DNA from: CAYRHJ01 sp964424105
Lineage (GTDB): Bacteria > Planctomycetota > Phycisphaerae > UBA1845
Direction: 5' to 3'
DNA length: 64,000 bases
Assembly: GCA_964424105.1 (NCBI GenBank)
Contig: CAYRHJ010000005.1
Location: forward strand, 1 to 64,000
Shown here in pieces: positions 8,285-18,117 of this stretch (the first letter of the stretch is position 1; the number at the start of each line of letters is the position of its first letter). Below the pieces are notes generated by a model that was not told the DNA's origin, did no database searches, and saw only the letters and a list, made by a program, of their open reading frames with translations. The translations under genes and the position numbers were made by a program.

Positions 8285-8764
8285 ATGAAGTCACAAATCA
8301 AGGTACTATTCATCTGCACCGCAAACGCCTGCCGATCGCAGATGGCCGAGGCGATTCTGCGGGCGATGGCTCCGGATCGATTCACGGCATGGAGCGCCGG
8401 CTCCCACCCCGTGGGATACGTGCATCCCCTGGCCATCGAAGTGCTGGGCAGGATGGGCGTTTCAACGGAAGGTCTACGATCCAAAGGGATTGACGAATTC
8501 GCGGATCAGGACCCGGACCTGGTGATTACCGTTTGCCGGGCCGCGGCGGAAGAAGCCTGCCCCGTTTGGCCGAAGGCGACCCTGTCAGTCAATTGGCCGC
8601 TGATGGACCCCGCAGCCCTCGTCGGCTCCGATGAAGAACGCATCAAATTCGCCCTGCGGATCGCCACAATGTTGCGATCGATGCTTCAAGAATTGATCTC
8701 GCTGGATTTGGAATCGCTTTCGCAAGCAAAGATCCGGCGCAGGTTGATTGAAATCGCGGGGTGA
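8285..8764 (+). CDS. Low-molecular-weight phosphatase/arsenate reductase-type protein
   Basis: 159 aa from ATG 8285 (MKSQIKVLFICTANACRS). The P-loop CTANACRS fits CX5R(S), the nucleophile loop shared by LMW protein tyrosine phosphatases and thioredoxin-coupled arsenate reductases. The later TVCRAAAEEACPVWP and WPLMDPAAL correspond to the redox-cysteine loop and the Asp-Pro general acid of ArsC proteins, which favours arsenate reductase. It is divergent from ispF with only about 50 bases between them. No ars operon partner is visible, so a protein-phosphatase role is possible. Confidence 0.8.
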   Translation: MKSQIKVLFICTANACRSQMAEAILRAMAPDRFTAWSAGSHPVGYVHPLAIEVLGRMGVSTEGLRSKGIDEFADQDPDLVITVCRAAAEEACPVWPKATLSVNWPLMDPAALVGSDEERIKFALRIATMLRSMLQELISLDLESLSQAKIRRRLIEIAG

Positions 8765-8875
8765 ATCGCCCGGACGACGCGTGATTGAATTCCCGGGACG
8801 CGATTCGATTTCCTCGCCGTCATTGGATCCACGGGGCCGCCATCGCGGCATCAGGTCAGTAGGATCGCCGGCCGC

Positions 8876-9544
8876 TCAACCCTGTTCACCCACGGACTGA
8901 TGACGAACGATTTTACCCGTCGACAGAAAAACGACGTCCTCGGCAATGTTGGCGGCATGATCGGCGATGCGTTCCAGGTTCTTGGCCACCGACAGAATAT
9001 CCAGATGTGAGGCCATGTATTCCGGGTTCTCCGAAGCCACCGCCATCGTGTCACGAATGATGTCCACGTAGGTGGCATCGATCAAGTGGTCGTCGCGCGA
9101 CAAATCGTGGGCGGCAGCGGGATCCTCCGTGCTGTAGGCCGCGATGGCTTTGCGAAGCGTTTCCTGCACCGCCACACACAACCGATTGATTTCAGGCATC
9201 ACCTCTCGCACGCTGTCACGAACGAGATGCTTGGCCCGCTCCGCCATGTTGACGGCGCAATCGGCAATCCGCTCCAGATCGTTATTGACCTTCAACACCG
9301 TGCACAACATGCGCAGATCAGACCCCACCGGCTGATACAACGCCATCAATCGGATCACTTCCTTCTCGACTTCCACCTCTTCGGCATCGACGTCGTTGTC
9401 CCTCTCAATCACCCGAACCGCCAGCGCGCTGTCACTATCCAGGACGGCTGCACAGGCTTCGTCAAGAATGTCCTGCACCAGGCTGGACATGCGCAACGAG
9501 CGGCGCCTCAGTTGATCCAACAAATCGACAAAATGCGCCGTCAT
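8876..9544 (-). CDS. phoU: Phosphate transport regulator PhoU
   Basis: 222 aa from ATG 9544 (MTAHFVDLLDQL); a TTG four codons upstream is the alternative. PhoU dampens Pst transport and PhoR signalling. The protein shows the two PhoU helical repeats, each with the E/DxxxD metal-binding pattern (NNDLERIADCAVNMAE and AKNLERIADHAANIAE). It is the last gene of pstSCAB-phoU, starting 4 bases after the pstB stop. Confidence 0.95.
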   Translation of the reverse strand: MTAHFVDLLDQLRRRSLRMSSLVQDILDEACAAVLDSDSALAVRVIERDNDVDAEEVEVEKEVIRLMALYQPVGSDLRMLCTVLKVNNDLERIADCAVNMAERAKHLVRDSVREVMPEINRLCVAVQETLRKAIAAYSTEDPAAAHDLSRDDHLIDATYVDIIRDTMAVASENPEYMASHLDILSVAKNLERIADHAANIAEDVVFLSTGKIVRHQSVGEQG

Positions 9545-9548
9545 CGTT

Positions 9549-10409
9549 TTAACCAAATCGTCCCGTAATGTAATCGTGCGTTCGCTTCTGCAACGGCTTC
9601 GTAAACAGTTGCCCGGTCGCGTCCACCTCGATCAACTCGCCCATGTACATGAAGGCCGTCCGATCCGACACGCGGGCAGCCTGTTGCATGTTGTGCGTCA
9701 CCAGCACCACCGTAAACTGCGACTTGAGCTGGTCGATCAAGTCCTCGATTCGAGCCGTGGCGATCGGGTCCAACGCCGAACAAGGCTCGTCCATCAGCAA
9801 CACTTCCGGGCGAAGGGCGATGGCCCGGGCGATACACAGCCTCTGCTGTTGACCGCCCGATAGCGCCAACGCACTCTTTCCCAATTGATCCTTCACTTCA
9901 TCCCATAACGCCGCTTGCCGAAGCGATTGCTCGACCAGCTCGCCGAGATTCCCGCGATACCCGTTGATGGCTGCGCCCCAGGAAACGTTCTTCGCGATGG
10001 ACTTGGGAAACGGATTCGGCTTCTGAAACACCATGCCGATCCGTCGCCGCAGATCAACCGCGTCGAAACCTTGAGCGTATATATCCTGCCCCATGAACAG
10101 CATGCGGCCCGTCACGCTCACGTCCTGAATAAAATCGTTCATGCGGTTCATGGCCCGCAGAAGCGTGCTCTTTCCGCAGCCCGACGGTCCGATGATGGCC
10201 GTCACCTGATGCGCGGGAATCTCCAGCGTGACGTTCTTGACGGCGGGGTGGGTTCCATAGTGGATCGAAAGGCCTTCCGTTTGCACGACGGGCGCAGCCG
10301 GTTCCGGCGATCCCTCGCTTGCGCTGCGATCGGTTCGGACGCGAGCGCGAACCCTTAACTGTGGCACGCCTTCAGCCAAGATCACGTCGTCTTCTTTCTT
10401 TGTTGCCAT
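9549..10409 (-). CDS. pstB: Phosphate ABC transporter ATP-binding protein PstB
   Basis: 286 aa ATPase of the high-affinity phosphate importer. Walker A GPSGCGKST, the Q-loop in VFQKPNPFP, the signature LSGGQQQRLC, Walker B VLLMDEPCSALD and the H-loop VTHNMQQ are all intact. The N-terminus has an extra 40 residues or so before the ABC core. Its start overlaps the end of pstA by 28 bases. Confidence 0.97.
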   Translation of the reverse strand: MATKKEDDVILAEGVPQLRVRARVRTDRSASEGSPEPAAPVVQTEGLSIHYGTHPAVKNVTLEIPAHQVTAIIGPSGCGKSTLLRAMNRMNDFIQDVSVTGRMLFMGQDIYAQGFDAVDLRRRIGMVFQKPNPFPKSIAKNVSWGAAINGYRGNLGELVEQSLRQAALWDEVKDQLGKSALALSGGQQQRLCIARAIALRPEVLLMDEPCSALDPIATARIEDLIDQLKSQFTVVLVTHNMQQAARVSDRTAFMYMGELIEVDATGQLFTKPLQKRTHDYITGRFG

Positions 10410-11284
10410 CCGCGGATTCCGATGGCCAATCCGTTGAGCAGAAGCAGGACGCCCAGCAAGACGATGATACCCGCTGCCGCCAATTCATGAAACACCGGCT
10501 GGGGGGCGTCACACCAGTTATAAATCTGCAACGGCAACGCCGTAAACGCGTCCATGGGGCCTTCCGGAACGAACGTGATGTACGTCAAACCGCCGATCAT
10601 CAAAAGCGGAGCCGCCTCGCCCAAGGCACGCGACACCGCCAAAATAATGCCCGTAAAGATGCCCGGCAAGGCGGCCGGCAGCACGTGCGCCCACACCGTC
10701 TGCCAACGCGTAGCCCCCAAACTGAAAGCGGCCAATCGAATCGAATTCGGAACCGCCACCAGCGCTTCCCGGCTCGCGATGATGATGACCGGAAGAATCA
10801 ACAACCCCAACGTCAACGCACCAGCCAATACACTTCGCCCCAGGTGCATCCATCGGATAAAAACCGCCAACCCCAAAATTCCGTACACGATGGAGGGCAC
10901 CCCGGCGAGATTGGCGATATTCAAATGGATGAATCGCGACCAGCGGCTGTTGCGGGCGTATTCCTGTAGATAAATGGCCGCCGCCACGCCCACCGGCACG
11001 GCGAAAACAACCGTCAAAGAAATGATCCAACCTGTTCCGTAAAGCGCGCTCTTACATCCCGCTTTTTCCGGAGTAAGGATGGAAGGGTAACGACTGAGAA
11101 AAGAAAACGTGAGATGCTCCTTTCCCTGGTCCCAGATTCGGAACAGGAGAACACCCAGCACGACCATCCCCGTGACCGTCAAGAGAAGACAAATCCCCGC
11201 AAACACCTTCTCGGCACGACGCCGCCTCACTCGACGAGTGTCGTACAGGTCGCCCAGCGAAATATCGGTGACAAGCGTCGTCAC
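10382..11284 (-). CDS. pstA: Phosphate ABC transporter permease PstA
   Basis: 300 aa integral membrane permease. Hydrophobic helices and the EAA-type coupling loop (RLAAFSLGATRWQTVWAHVL) are visible, with ALGEAAPLLMIGG typical of PstA. The start codon is GTG 11284, overlapping the pstC stop as GTGA. That argues for coupled translation within the pst operon. Confidence 0.95.
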   Translation of the reverse strand: MTTLVTDISLGDLYDTRRVRRRRAEKVFAGICLLLTVTGMVVLGVLLFRIWDQGKEHLTFSFLSRYPSILTPEKAGCKSALYGTGWIISLTVVFAVPVGVAAAIYLQEYARNSRWSRFIHLNIANLAGVPSIVYGILGLAVFIRWMHLGRSVLAGALTLGLLILPVIIIASREALVAVPNSIRLAAFSLGATRWQTVWAHVLPAALPGIFTGIILAVSRALGEAAPLLMIGGLTYITFVPEGPMDAFTALPLQIYNWCDAPQPVFHELAAAGIIVLLGVLLLLNGLAIGIRGWQQRKKTT

Positions 11285-12174
11285 TCGTAGACCTCCCGAA
11301 ATCGCCGCAAAATCCGCTGCGAGAGGAGATTGATGGTCATGGTAATGAGAAACAAGGTAATGCCCACCGCAAAGATCGTTTGATATTCAATCGTGCCAGC
11401 CGGCGTGTCGCCCAAACTGACCTGTACGATGTAACTGGTCATCGTCTGAATGCTTTCCAGCGGGTTGAGGGTGATCTTGGGCGTCATTCCCGCCGCCAAG
11501 GTCACTGCCATCGTCTCGCCGATGGCCCGCGCCAAGGCCAGCAAGACCGCCGCCACCACGCCCGACAACGCCGCCGGCAATATCACACGAATCGAAACTT
11601 CCAATCGCGTAGCCGACAACGCGAAACCGGCTTCGCGAATGGATCGGGGAACGGCACGAAACGCGTCATCACAAAGCGACGCCACCGTAGGTATAATCAT
11701 CACGCCGACAACGATCGCGGCGCTGGCGGCATTGAAAACCTCTGCCTCCGGAAACCACCGCTGCAACAGCACCGGCGTAATGAAGGTCAGCGCGAAGTAT
11801 CCGTATACGACCGTGGGAATGCCCGCCAGAATCTCCAGGATGGGCTTCGCAATGCTGCGAAACCACGAGGGCGCAAACTCGTTCAGAAAAATCGCCGACG
11901 CAATGCCAATCGGCACGGCTATGAGCAATGCTCCGCCCGCCACCAGAAAGGTGCCGCATACCAGCGGCAAGACGCCGTAACTGGTTGGCTCCAAGAGCGG
12001 GGCCCAGCGGAGGCCCAGGAAAAAGTCAACCGGGGAAACGTGCCGAAAAAACTCGAAAGATTCCGATGCCAAAACCCACAAAATGCCGATCGTGGTCAAA
12101 ACGCTCGCGCACGCGCAGGCTTGCAACACTCGATGGATCGCACCTTCCCTCAAGAGTTGAGCCGTGGATCGCAT
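11281..12174 (-). CDS. pstC: Phosphate ABC transporter permease PstC
   Basis: 297 aa permease that pairs with PstA. It has six or so hydrophobic segments, the EAA loop (REAGFALSATRLEVSIRVIL) and the conserved ARAIGETMAVTLAAG. ATG 12174 is the start. It is separated from pstS by 181 bases that hold a repeat copy. Confidence 0.95.
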   Translation of the reverse strand: MRSTAQLLREGAIHRVLQACACASVLTTIGILWVLASESFEFFRHVSPVDFFLGLRWAPLLEPTSYGVLPLVCGTFLVAGGALLIAVPIGIASAIFLNEFAPSWFRSIAKPILEILAGIPTVVYGYFALTFITPVLLQRWFPEAEVFNAASAAIVVGVMIIPTVASLCDDAFRAVPRSIREAGFALSATRLEVSIRVILPAALSGVVAAVLLALARAIGETMAVTLAAGMTPKITLNPLESIQTMTSYIVQVSLGDTPAGTIEYQTIFAVGITLFLITMTINLLSQRILRRFREVYE

Positions 12175-12261
12175 ACCTGCTCCGAAACGGGCGCCCTATC
12201 GATGATTGAATGGCATAATGAAAATGGCATAATGAAGTTGATCCGTGCTTTCCGTAGAACC

Positions 12262-12286
12262 GTCACCCCGGCGAAAGCCGGGGTCT
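12262..12286 (+). repeat. Family A-like palindromic repeat (pstS-pstC gap)
   Basis: GTCACCCCGGCGAAAGCCGG followed by GGTC: a hairpin with the same layout as family A but a CCCCGGC/GCCGGGG stem. It lies between pstS and pstC and could stabilise or attenuate the operon mRNA; that is inference. Confidence 0.7.
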
Positions 12287-12355
12287 AGGCAAGCGTGCTG
12301 CCGTTCCACACGCTTTCGCGGAAACAACAACCACCGTTCCAAAAATCAATAGTCT

Positions 12356-13378
12356 TCAGTCTTCAAAAATCGACTTCAACTCGATCTCACCGCGAAGCTT
12401 GGCTTCGTGAATGGCCGACCCTACCGCTCGGTTCTGATACCGTTTCCAAACCGAGTCATAGAGACTATCGGGCAGTGACACATAATTGACCTTGGGGTGC
12501 TCCACGATCGTCCGGGCGTTCTTGAAAATGAACTCGACAAAGGCTACGACTTCCGGCCGATCAGCCGACTTCCGATTGACGTAGATGAACAACGGACGGG
12601 CCAATGGTTCATAAATCCCCGATCGAATCGCATCTAAACTCGCAATCACCGGATGACCATTATCATTATCCACAGCCACCAGCTTCAACTTGCCTTGGTT
12701 GGCCGCATAATAAGAATATCCGAAGTATCCCAACGAACCCTTGCTGCCCGCAATCCCCATGACCAGCACGTTGTCACTTTCCGAAGCCGTATAGTCACTT
12801 CGCGAAGATTTTTCCTTGCCGGCGATGACCTCCGTGAAATAATCAAACGTTCCGCTATCCGTGCCCGGGCCATATAGCTTGAGTTGAAGATCCGGAAATT
12901 CGGGCCGGATCTGGTTCCAGTTGTTGATCGCGCTGCCCGGCTCCCATATTCGCTTGAGTTCGCTCACCGTCAGCGATTCGCAGAAATCGTTTTCCGGATG
13001 AACCATGACGGCGATTCCGTCGTAGGCCACCGGCAGCTCGATAAAATCCACGCCCAGCTTAGCCGCAAGTTCGCGCTCCGCGTCCTTGATGGGCCGGGAT
13101 GCACCGTTCACGTCGGTCCGCAAATCCGCTCGCTCCGCCAGAAACTTCTTGAAGCCGCCGCCCGTGCCCGAGATTCCCACGGTGACGTGCACACGGGGAT
13201 GCTCCGCCTGGAACATCTCCGCAGCCGCCGTCGTGATGGGCGCCACCGTACTGGACCCATCGACCTTCACGGTTCCAGTCAGTTTCGTTTGCGCAGCGCC
13301 GATCGCCGGCAGGATCGCAACCACCAGCATCGTTTGAACACCCCTTTTCAATTTCGCCAATCTCTTCATGTCATTCAT
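12356..13378 (-). CDS. pstS: Phosphate-binding protein PstS
   Basis: 340 aa from ATG 13378 (MNDMKRLAKLKRG), with GGAGG 11 bases upstream. The ORF runs open further 5' but that part lacks a signal peptide. The export signal ends at AIGAAQ. The mature protein has VDGSSTVAPIT, GISGTGGGFKKF and ADRSG-type segments that bind phosphate (GPGTDSGTFDYF, SRSDYTASESDN). Periplasmic donor to PstCAB. It follows the phosphate-selective porin gene on the same strand. Confidence 0.95.
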   Translation of the reverse strand: MNDMKRLAKLKRGVQTMLVVAILPAIGAAQTKLTGTVKVDGSSTVAPITTAAAEMFQAEHPRVHVTVGISGTGGGFKKFLAERADLRTDVNGASRPIKDAERELAAKLGVDFIELPVAYDGIAVMVHPENDFCESLTVSELKRIWEPGSAINNWNQIRPEFPDLQLKLYGPGTDSGTFDYFTEVIAGKEKSSRSDYTASESDNVLVMGIAGSKGSLGYFGYSYYAANQGKLKLVAVDNDNGHPVIASLDAIRSGIYEPLARPLFIYVNRKSADRPEVVAFVEFIFKNARTIVEHPKVNYVSLPDSLYDSVWKRYQNRAVGSAIHEAKLRGEIELKSIFED

Positions 13379-13521
13379 CAATTTCAGTCCCTCCGTTGTC
13401 GATTTGCACCGTGCGTTGTACGTCGTACTCACAACCAAACTCGAGACCCAATCCCCTTCGAACCGCAACTGCCATCGATCGCGGCTGGCCGAACTCGAAG
13501 GCCCCATCACCAAACCCGCCC

Positions 13522-15000
13522 TCAGAACGTCAACTGAAATCGCATCAGGTAGGCGTTGGCATCGCCACCCGAGGTTCGATCAGCTCGCACATAATTCCAC
13601 ATAATCCTCATATTGGGGTTCAGGTACCAATTCAACCCCAGCGTAAAATCACGCAATTCGCCCCCCTCGATGGCCTCATTATTCAAATCCAAATGCGAAT
13701 AGCGCGCAGCCACTTCCCAAGCCCCCCAACCATCCCTACCGAAGTTGCTGTTGGGACGCACGCGCTCGAAATAACCGGACCCGGAATTGTACGGACGATG
13801 CTCACCCGTCAAAAAATAGCTGGCCTGCAAATTGGCGCCCCAGAAAGTCGGATCAGCCATGCGGCGACTCTCCACAAACGCCTGAATGTATTCCCCTTGA
13901 AGCGAGAAAGGCCCATGCACCACCGCCAACTCCGCCCCCACCGTGTCCACATAATCCGCGGCAAAGGACCCGGTATCCACGAAGTTCGGCGCGAGGTGCG
14001 CTTCAGGACGCGAACGGAAACGGACGACGTCCTCCTCCACGTTCTTATGCGTGTAAGCCACACCCAGATGAACCAGCCTCCTGCCCTCGTCTTCATACCA
14101 GACCAGACCCGTGAGACGACCGGTGACGTTGTAATCTCGCCCGAAACTCCCTTCGCCAAAATCGTCCGTCTCACGAAAAACCCCCAAGCCCCACGTCAAA
14201 CGCCGGTTCAAAGCATGGTCAAATATCTTGATGCCCGCATTGCGAGACGGCGCGAAGACGTTGGCTAAACTTCGTTCCATGAACGTGATGTAATTGCTGC
14301 TGGTCAATTCCTCGAGGCTGAAGGGTTCCTTGAAGTGCCCCAATCGCACGTTGCCCACAACGGGCACGCCCGAAATCCCCATGTACACGTCCTTGAAATC
14401 CGCGTCCCCGCCCGCGAAATCATACTGCACCTTAAAATCGACGTTGTCGTAAATGTCGCCGGAAACGTATATCCGGGCGCGCCGAAACTCCGAACTGTCT
14501 TCTAATTCCCCGACCGTCCGCTCGATCTCGTCGTCCGCACCGAAGTAACCCAAGTCATACTGAATGCGCCCGCCGATCTTCAGCTTGAATGAACCATCAT
14601 TGGAGTCCAATCGAAGCCCATCCTTCCAATAGGCTCGCATGGTGTCCGCCGCCGCGAATTTTTCCAGCGCTTCACGCATCGCCGCCCAATCCTCATCCTG
14701 TGGCGGAACGGCACGCTGCATTTCACGAAGCGAGGTTTCCAATTCATCGACCCGCCCCTCAAGGGGCGGTGCCTCCGCATCACCCGGGTCTTCAATCGCC
14801 TCAAGCCGTCGTTCCAACTCCGCGACTTTGGCGGCCAGTTCACGAATCAGGCGTTCCATTTCTTGCTCACGCGCCGAGGAGTCCTGCTGCCCGACCGCCA
14901 TCTTGCCAGCCCCCAAGACAAGAAACGGGACCACGAAACGAGATGCGCGACGCAGCCTTCGACTCCCCGCCGTGCAGCGATTCAATCCCTTCGAGTCCAC
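13522..15000 (-). CDS. Phosphate-selective porin, OprP/OprO family
   Basis: 492 aa from GTG 15000, with a signal ending near AVGQQ. A coiled-coil N-terminal segment follows (about residues 45-110, heptads such as IRELAAKVAELERRLEAIE), then a beta-barrel domain starting at LRLDSNDGSFKLKIGGRIQ, matching the phosphate-selective porin family. Strong aromatic alternation and a C-terminal Phe (MRFQLTF) fit outer-membrane insertion by BAM. The coiled coil may span the periplasm to peptidoglycan. Its place directly upstream of pstS supports phosphate or polyphosphate uptake. Confidence 0.88.
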   Translation of the reverse strand: MDSKGLNRCTAGSRRLRRASRFVVPFLVLGAGKMAVGQQDSSAREQEMERLIRELAAKVAELERRLEAIEDPGDAEAPPLEGRVDELETSLREMQRAVPPQDEDWAAMREALEKFAAADTMRAYWKDGLRLDSNDGSFKLKIGGRIQYDLGYFGADDEIERTVGELEDSSEFRRARIYVSGDIYDNVDFKVQYDFAGGDADFKDVYMGISGVPVVGNVRLGHFKEPFSLEELTSSNYITFMERSLANVFAPSRNAGIKIFDHALNRRLTWGLGVFRETDDFGEGSFGRDYNVTGRLTGLVWYEDEGRRLVHLGVAYTHKNVEEDVVRFRSRPEAHLAPNFVDTGSFAADYVDTVGAELAVVHGPFSLQGEYIQAFVESRRMADPTFWGANLQASYFLTGEHRPYNSGSGYFERVRPNSNFGRDGWGAWEVAARYSHLDLNNEAIEGGELRDFTLGLNWYLNPNMRIMWNYVRADRTSGGDANAYLMRFQLTF

Positions 15001-15096
15001 GCGTTCAAGCCCGCTCCTGTAAACGAACGACTCTTCCGCTCCATTAACCCGTTTCGTCGGTCATCATCACCGTTCTCATTCGCTACGCCATTGAGT

Positions 15097-15253
15097 TACT
15101 ACGGAGAGCAGCAACCGGTGTACATCGTCATTCCGGCGAAAGCCGGAATCCAGCACATTCCGTCATTCCGTCATTCCGGCGCAAGCCGGAATCCAGCACC
15201 TAGGCAGGCGTGGCCCATTGCTGAATGCTCAACGGTTCATACTCCGGGTAGCA
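15097..15253 (+). mobile_element. Family E MITE-like element, copy 1 (contains two family A hairpins)
   Basis: About 157 bases between TACTACGGAG and CTCCGGGTAGCA, which are imperfect inverted ends. Inside are two family A hairpins (15127-15153 and 15170-15196) and the sequence GCGTGGCCCATTGCTGAATG. Copies 2 and 3 at 48838-48946 and 20538-20650 share the ends and interior. No coding capacity. It fills most of the porin-phoB divergent region. Confidence 0.7.
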
Positions 15254-15359
15254 GTGTCGTGGGCGAGTGTTAAGATACCGTTACGGTGCGGCTAAGATTC
15301 GAATAATTGTTGTGCTGCGATGATGACACCATGCCCCATTTTCGCTACCATGCAAGTCC

Positions 15360-16130
15360 ATGATGCGAATTGCAACCCTCAGGCCCTCGTCGCAAGCCTC
15401 GCGTCCCCATGCGGCCGATCCCGATTCAACGGGGTCCGACGTCGGCGCACGTTCCATTCTGGTCGTTGAAGACGAGCCGGACTTGGCCGAACTCTTGCGG
15501 ATCAATCTCGAACGCGAAGGTTTCCGTTGCCGTCTAGCGCCGACAGGAGACGTCGCCTTGCGGCTGATACGCGAACACACGCCTGATTTGATCGTCATCG
15601 ATCGCATGCTGCCGGGAGTCAGCGGCGACGAAGTCTTGGCCCGCATCAAGAACAACGAAGCCACCGCCCGCATCCCCGTCCTCGTTCTGACCGCAAAAGT
15701 CGACGAGACCGATCAATTGGTCAGCTTCGCCTTGGGTGCGGACGATTACGTGACCAAGCCTTTCTCCATGAAAATTCTTGTGGCCCGCGCTGCCGCCCTC
15801 TTGAGACGAAAGCGCCCAGCGTTGGGCGACGCGGAGGAGATCACCGCCGGCCACATCACCATGGTGCCGAGTCGACACGCAGTGACCGTTTCGGGCAGGC
15901 CCGTGAAACTGACCGCCACCGAGTTTCGCCTCCTGAAGGTGTTGATGCTCGCACAGGAACGAGTGCTGGCGCGATCGCAAATCATCGACGCCTTGTTCGG
16001 AACGACCGCCATCGTCACCGACCGATGCATAGACGTGCATATCACCGCCCTGCGTCGCAAGCTCGACTCAGAAGCCGGATGGATTCAAACCATCCGTGGC
16101 GTCGGATACACCATTCGCCAGCCGGAATGA
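15360..16130 (+). CDS. phoB: Phosphate regulon response regulator PhoB
   Basis: 256 aa. The receiver domain (about residues 32-150) has VVEDEP acidic residues, the phospho-acceptor Asp at about residue 81 (LIVIDRMLPG), LTAK and a KPF switch region. An OmpR/PhoB winged-helix domain follows (TATEFRLLKVLML, DRCIDVHITALRRKL, IQTIRGVGYTI). It lies 37 bases ahead of phoR and diverges from the porin/pst genes, its probable targets. ATG codons at 15360 and 15363 are both possible. Confidence 0.93.
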   Translation: MMRIATLRPSSQASRPHAADPDSTGSDVGARSILVVEDEPDLAELLRINLEREGFRCRLAPTGDVALRLIREHTPDLIVIDRMLPGVSGDEVLARIKNNEATARIPVLVLTAKVDETDQLVSFALGADDYVTKPFSMKILVARAAALLRRKRPALGDAEEITAGHITMVPSRHAVTVSGRPVKLTATEFRLLKVLMLAQERVLARSQIIDALFGTTAIVTDRCIDVHITALRRKLDSEAGWIQTIRGVGYTIRQPE

Positions 16131-16167
16131 CCCCACTTGTACGATGCGGCATCGTCCGGCAGGATAG

Positions 16168-18117
16168 ATGCCCATGGATGACCGCCCCGGATCGTTTTTT
16201 TGGAAGTTCTTGCTGGGACACTTCGCGTTATTGCTCGTGGCCATCATGTTCTGCGTCTGGATGGTCTGGGCTGCGTTCGAAGTTCAAAGCGCTCAACTTC
16301 AATCCCACCAACTCGTGCGGCTCGCACGATCGATGAGCCGAGTCGTGGCCAAACAGATCGATCGTGATCCCGCCATTGATTTGGAGTGGTTGGCAAAACG
16401 ATTGGGCACCGACGCCACGGACGGCATTCGGGTGACGATCATCAATGCCAATGGCACAGTGGCCGGCGATTCGGAAGTCCCCCTTTCTGCCATGGAATCG
16501 CAGTTGAACGATCCGGAATTCATTGAAGCATTGAACAACGGGGAAGCGGAAGCAACGAAATGGTCGCATTCGGCGTCAAGAACCCTCAGCTTCGCAGCCG
16601 TGAGAATCGGCCCTGCCGAGCGCCCATGGGGTTTGGTGCGCGTGGGCATCGACCCCGCCCCGTCTGGACTATCCCCGCAAATAACCCGCACCATCGCATG
16701 GAAAGTAGCCGCCGTGATCATCCTCTCCGGAATAGCGCTGGCCGGCGGTCATTATCGAATATGGAACCGCCCCATCGCCGCAATCTCCTTCGCCGCAAAT
16801 CGTCTGGCCCGTGGCGACCTCACAGCCAGGGCACGGACGTTCGGGACCGACGAATTGGCCGAACTAGCCACCTCGTTGAATCGCATGGGCGATCGACTCT
16901 CCCGCCAATTGGAGTCCAACATCAGGCAACGACGGACCCTCGAATACCTGTTGGCCCAGTTGCGGGAAGGAATCATCGTCGCCGATGCCGCAGGCGCCGT
17001 CGTGCTCATGAACCCCGCCGCATCGGAAATGTTGGGGTCTCCCGTGTCCATCAGCGGTGATACGGACAGGATCGAGGGATTGGCTGTGGAATCTTGCGTG
17101 CCGCAACATAGCCTGCAACAGATGTTGCTGGCCATCCGTCGAACCGACCGCCGTGAGACCGCGAAGGAGACGCCCCATCCCTCCGATTCCGATGCTTTCC
17201 TGGACACCGGATCACACGACCATACCCGATTGACCATCCGCCGCTCCGATGGCGATGTGACCCTGCTCGCCCAGGCTTGGGATATCATCCTGCCGCGTCG
17301 GATCGACGAAGGTCGGGAAGGCGCCATGTTTATGCCCAGCGCCAAAGCCTCCGAGAAAAACGGTCGCCTGCTCGTCCTGTTTGACATCACCGAATTGGAA
17401 CAAGGCCTGCAAGTAAAATCCGATTTCGCAGCCAACGCTTCGCACGAACTGCGTACCCCGTTGACGGCTATCCGAGGCGCCGTGGAGACGCTGATAGACT
17501 TGAACGATGGCGATCCCCAGGCGACGCGAAAACTCCTGGCCCTGATCGATCGCCACAGCCACCGCCTGGAATCGCTGGTCAACGACTTAATGGAACTTTC
17601 CCGCCTGGAATCCGGAATCAAACAGCCCCCGCCCTCGCCCATAAACCTCGGCTCCTTCTTGACGTCAATGCACGACCGCTTCCAGGATCGCATCAAGTCC
17701 AAACAACAGACGTTGGACTTTCACGGCGTGGACGGTCTCGAGACCGTTGTGATTAATCAGCGATTGCTGGGATTGATCCTGAGCAACCTGGTGGACAACG
17801 CCATAAAGTTCACGCCGCAACACGGCATCATCACAGTCACCGCCAACGTAACGGATAACACGCTGTATGTTTCCGTCAAAGATTCAGGACCGGGAATCGC
17901 CCGCGCCGAACAACGTCGCGTGTTTGAGCGGTTCTATCAATCGGAGTCGGGCCGTTCCGCCACGGTCCGCGGAAGCGGGCTGGGGCTGTCCATCGTATGG
18001 CACGCCATCAAGGCCCTCGACGGAAGCATCGACCTGGTCAGCGAACCGGGCCAAGGGGCGGAATTCAACGTGTCCATCCCCTGCCAGCCGAACCCAAACG
18101 ATCCACCATCGACGTAA
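16168..18117 (+). CDS. phoR: Phosphate regulon sensor histidine kinase PhoR
   Basis: 649 aa. TM1 at about 12-36 and TM2 at about 170-195 flank an extracytoplasmic sensor region. HAMP (FAANRLARGDLTAR) follows, then a PAS-like region with an insertion, then HisKA with the phospho-acceptor His at residue 426 (NASHELRTPLTAIRG). The ATPase domain has N, G1 and G2 boxes (NLVDNAIKFTP, DSGPGIA, GSGLGLSIVWHA). The pairing with phoB and the adjoining pst block define its role. The large extracellular domain is longer than in enterobacterial PhoR and resembles the Gram-positive arrangement. Confidence 0.93.
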   Translation: MPMDDRPGSFFWKFLLGHFALLLVAIMFCVWMVWAAFEVQSAQLQSHQLVRLARSMSRVVAKQIDRDPAIDLEWLAKRLGTDATDGIRVTIINANGTVAGDSEVPLSAMESQLNDPEFIEALNNGEAEATKWSHSASRTLSFAAVRIGPAERPWGLVRVGIDPAPSGLSPQITRTIAWKVAAVIILSGIALAGGHYRIWNRPIAAISFAANRLARGDLTARARTFGTDELAELATSLNRMGDRLSRQLESNIRQRRTLEYLLAQLREGIIVADAAGAVVLMNPAASEMLGSPVSISGDTDRIEGLAVESCVPQHSLQQMLLAIRRTDRRETAKETPHPSDSDAFLDTGSHDHTRLTIRRSDGDVTLLAQAWDIILPRRIDEGREGAMFMPSAKASEKNGRLLVLFDITELEQGLQVKSDFAANASHELRTPLTAIRGAVETLIDLNDGDPQATRKLLALIDRHSHRLESLVNDLMELSRLESGIKQPPPSPINLGSFLTSMHDRFQDRIKSKQQTLDFHGVDGLETVVINQRLLGLILSNLVDNAIKFTPQHGIITVTANVTDNTLYVSVKDSGPGIARAEQRRVFERFYQSESGRSATVRGSGLGLSIVWHAIKALDGSIDLVSEPGQGAEFNVSIPCQPNPNDPPST

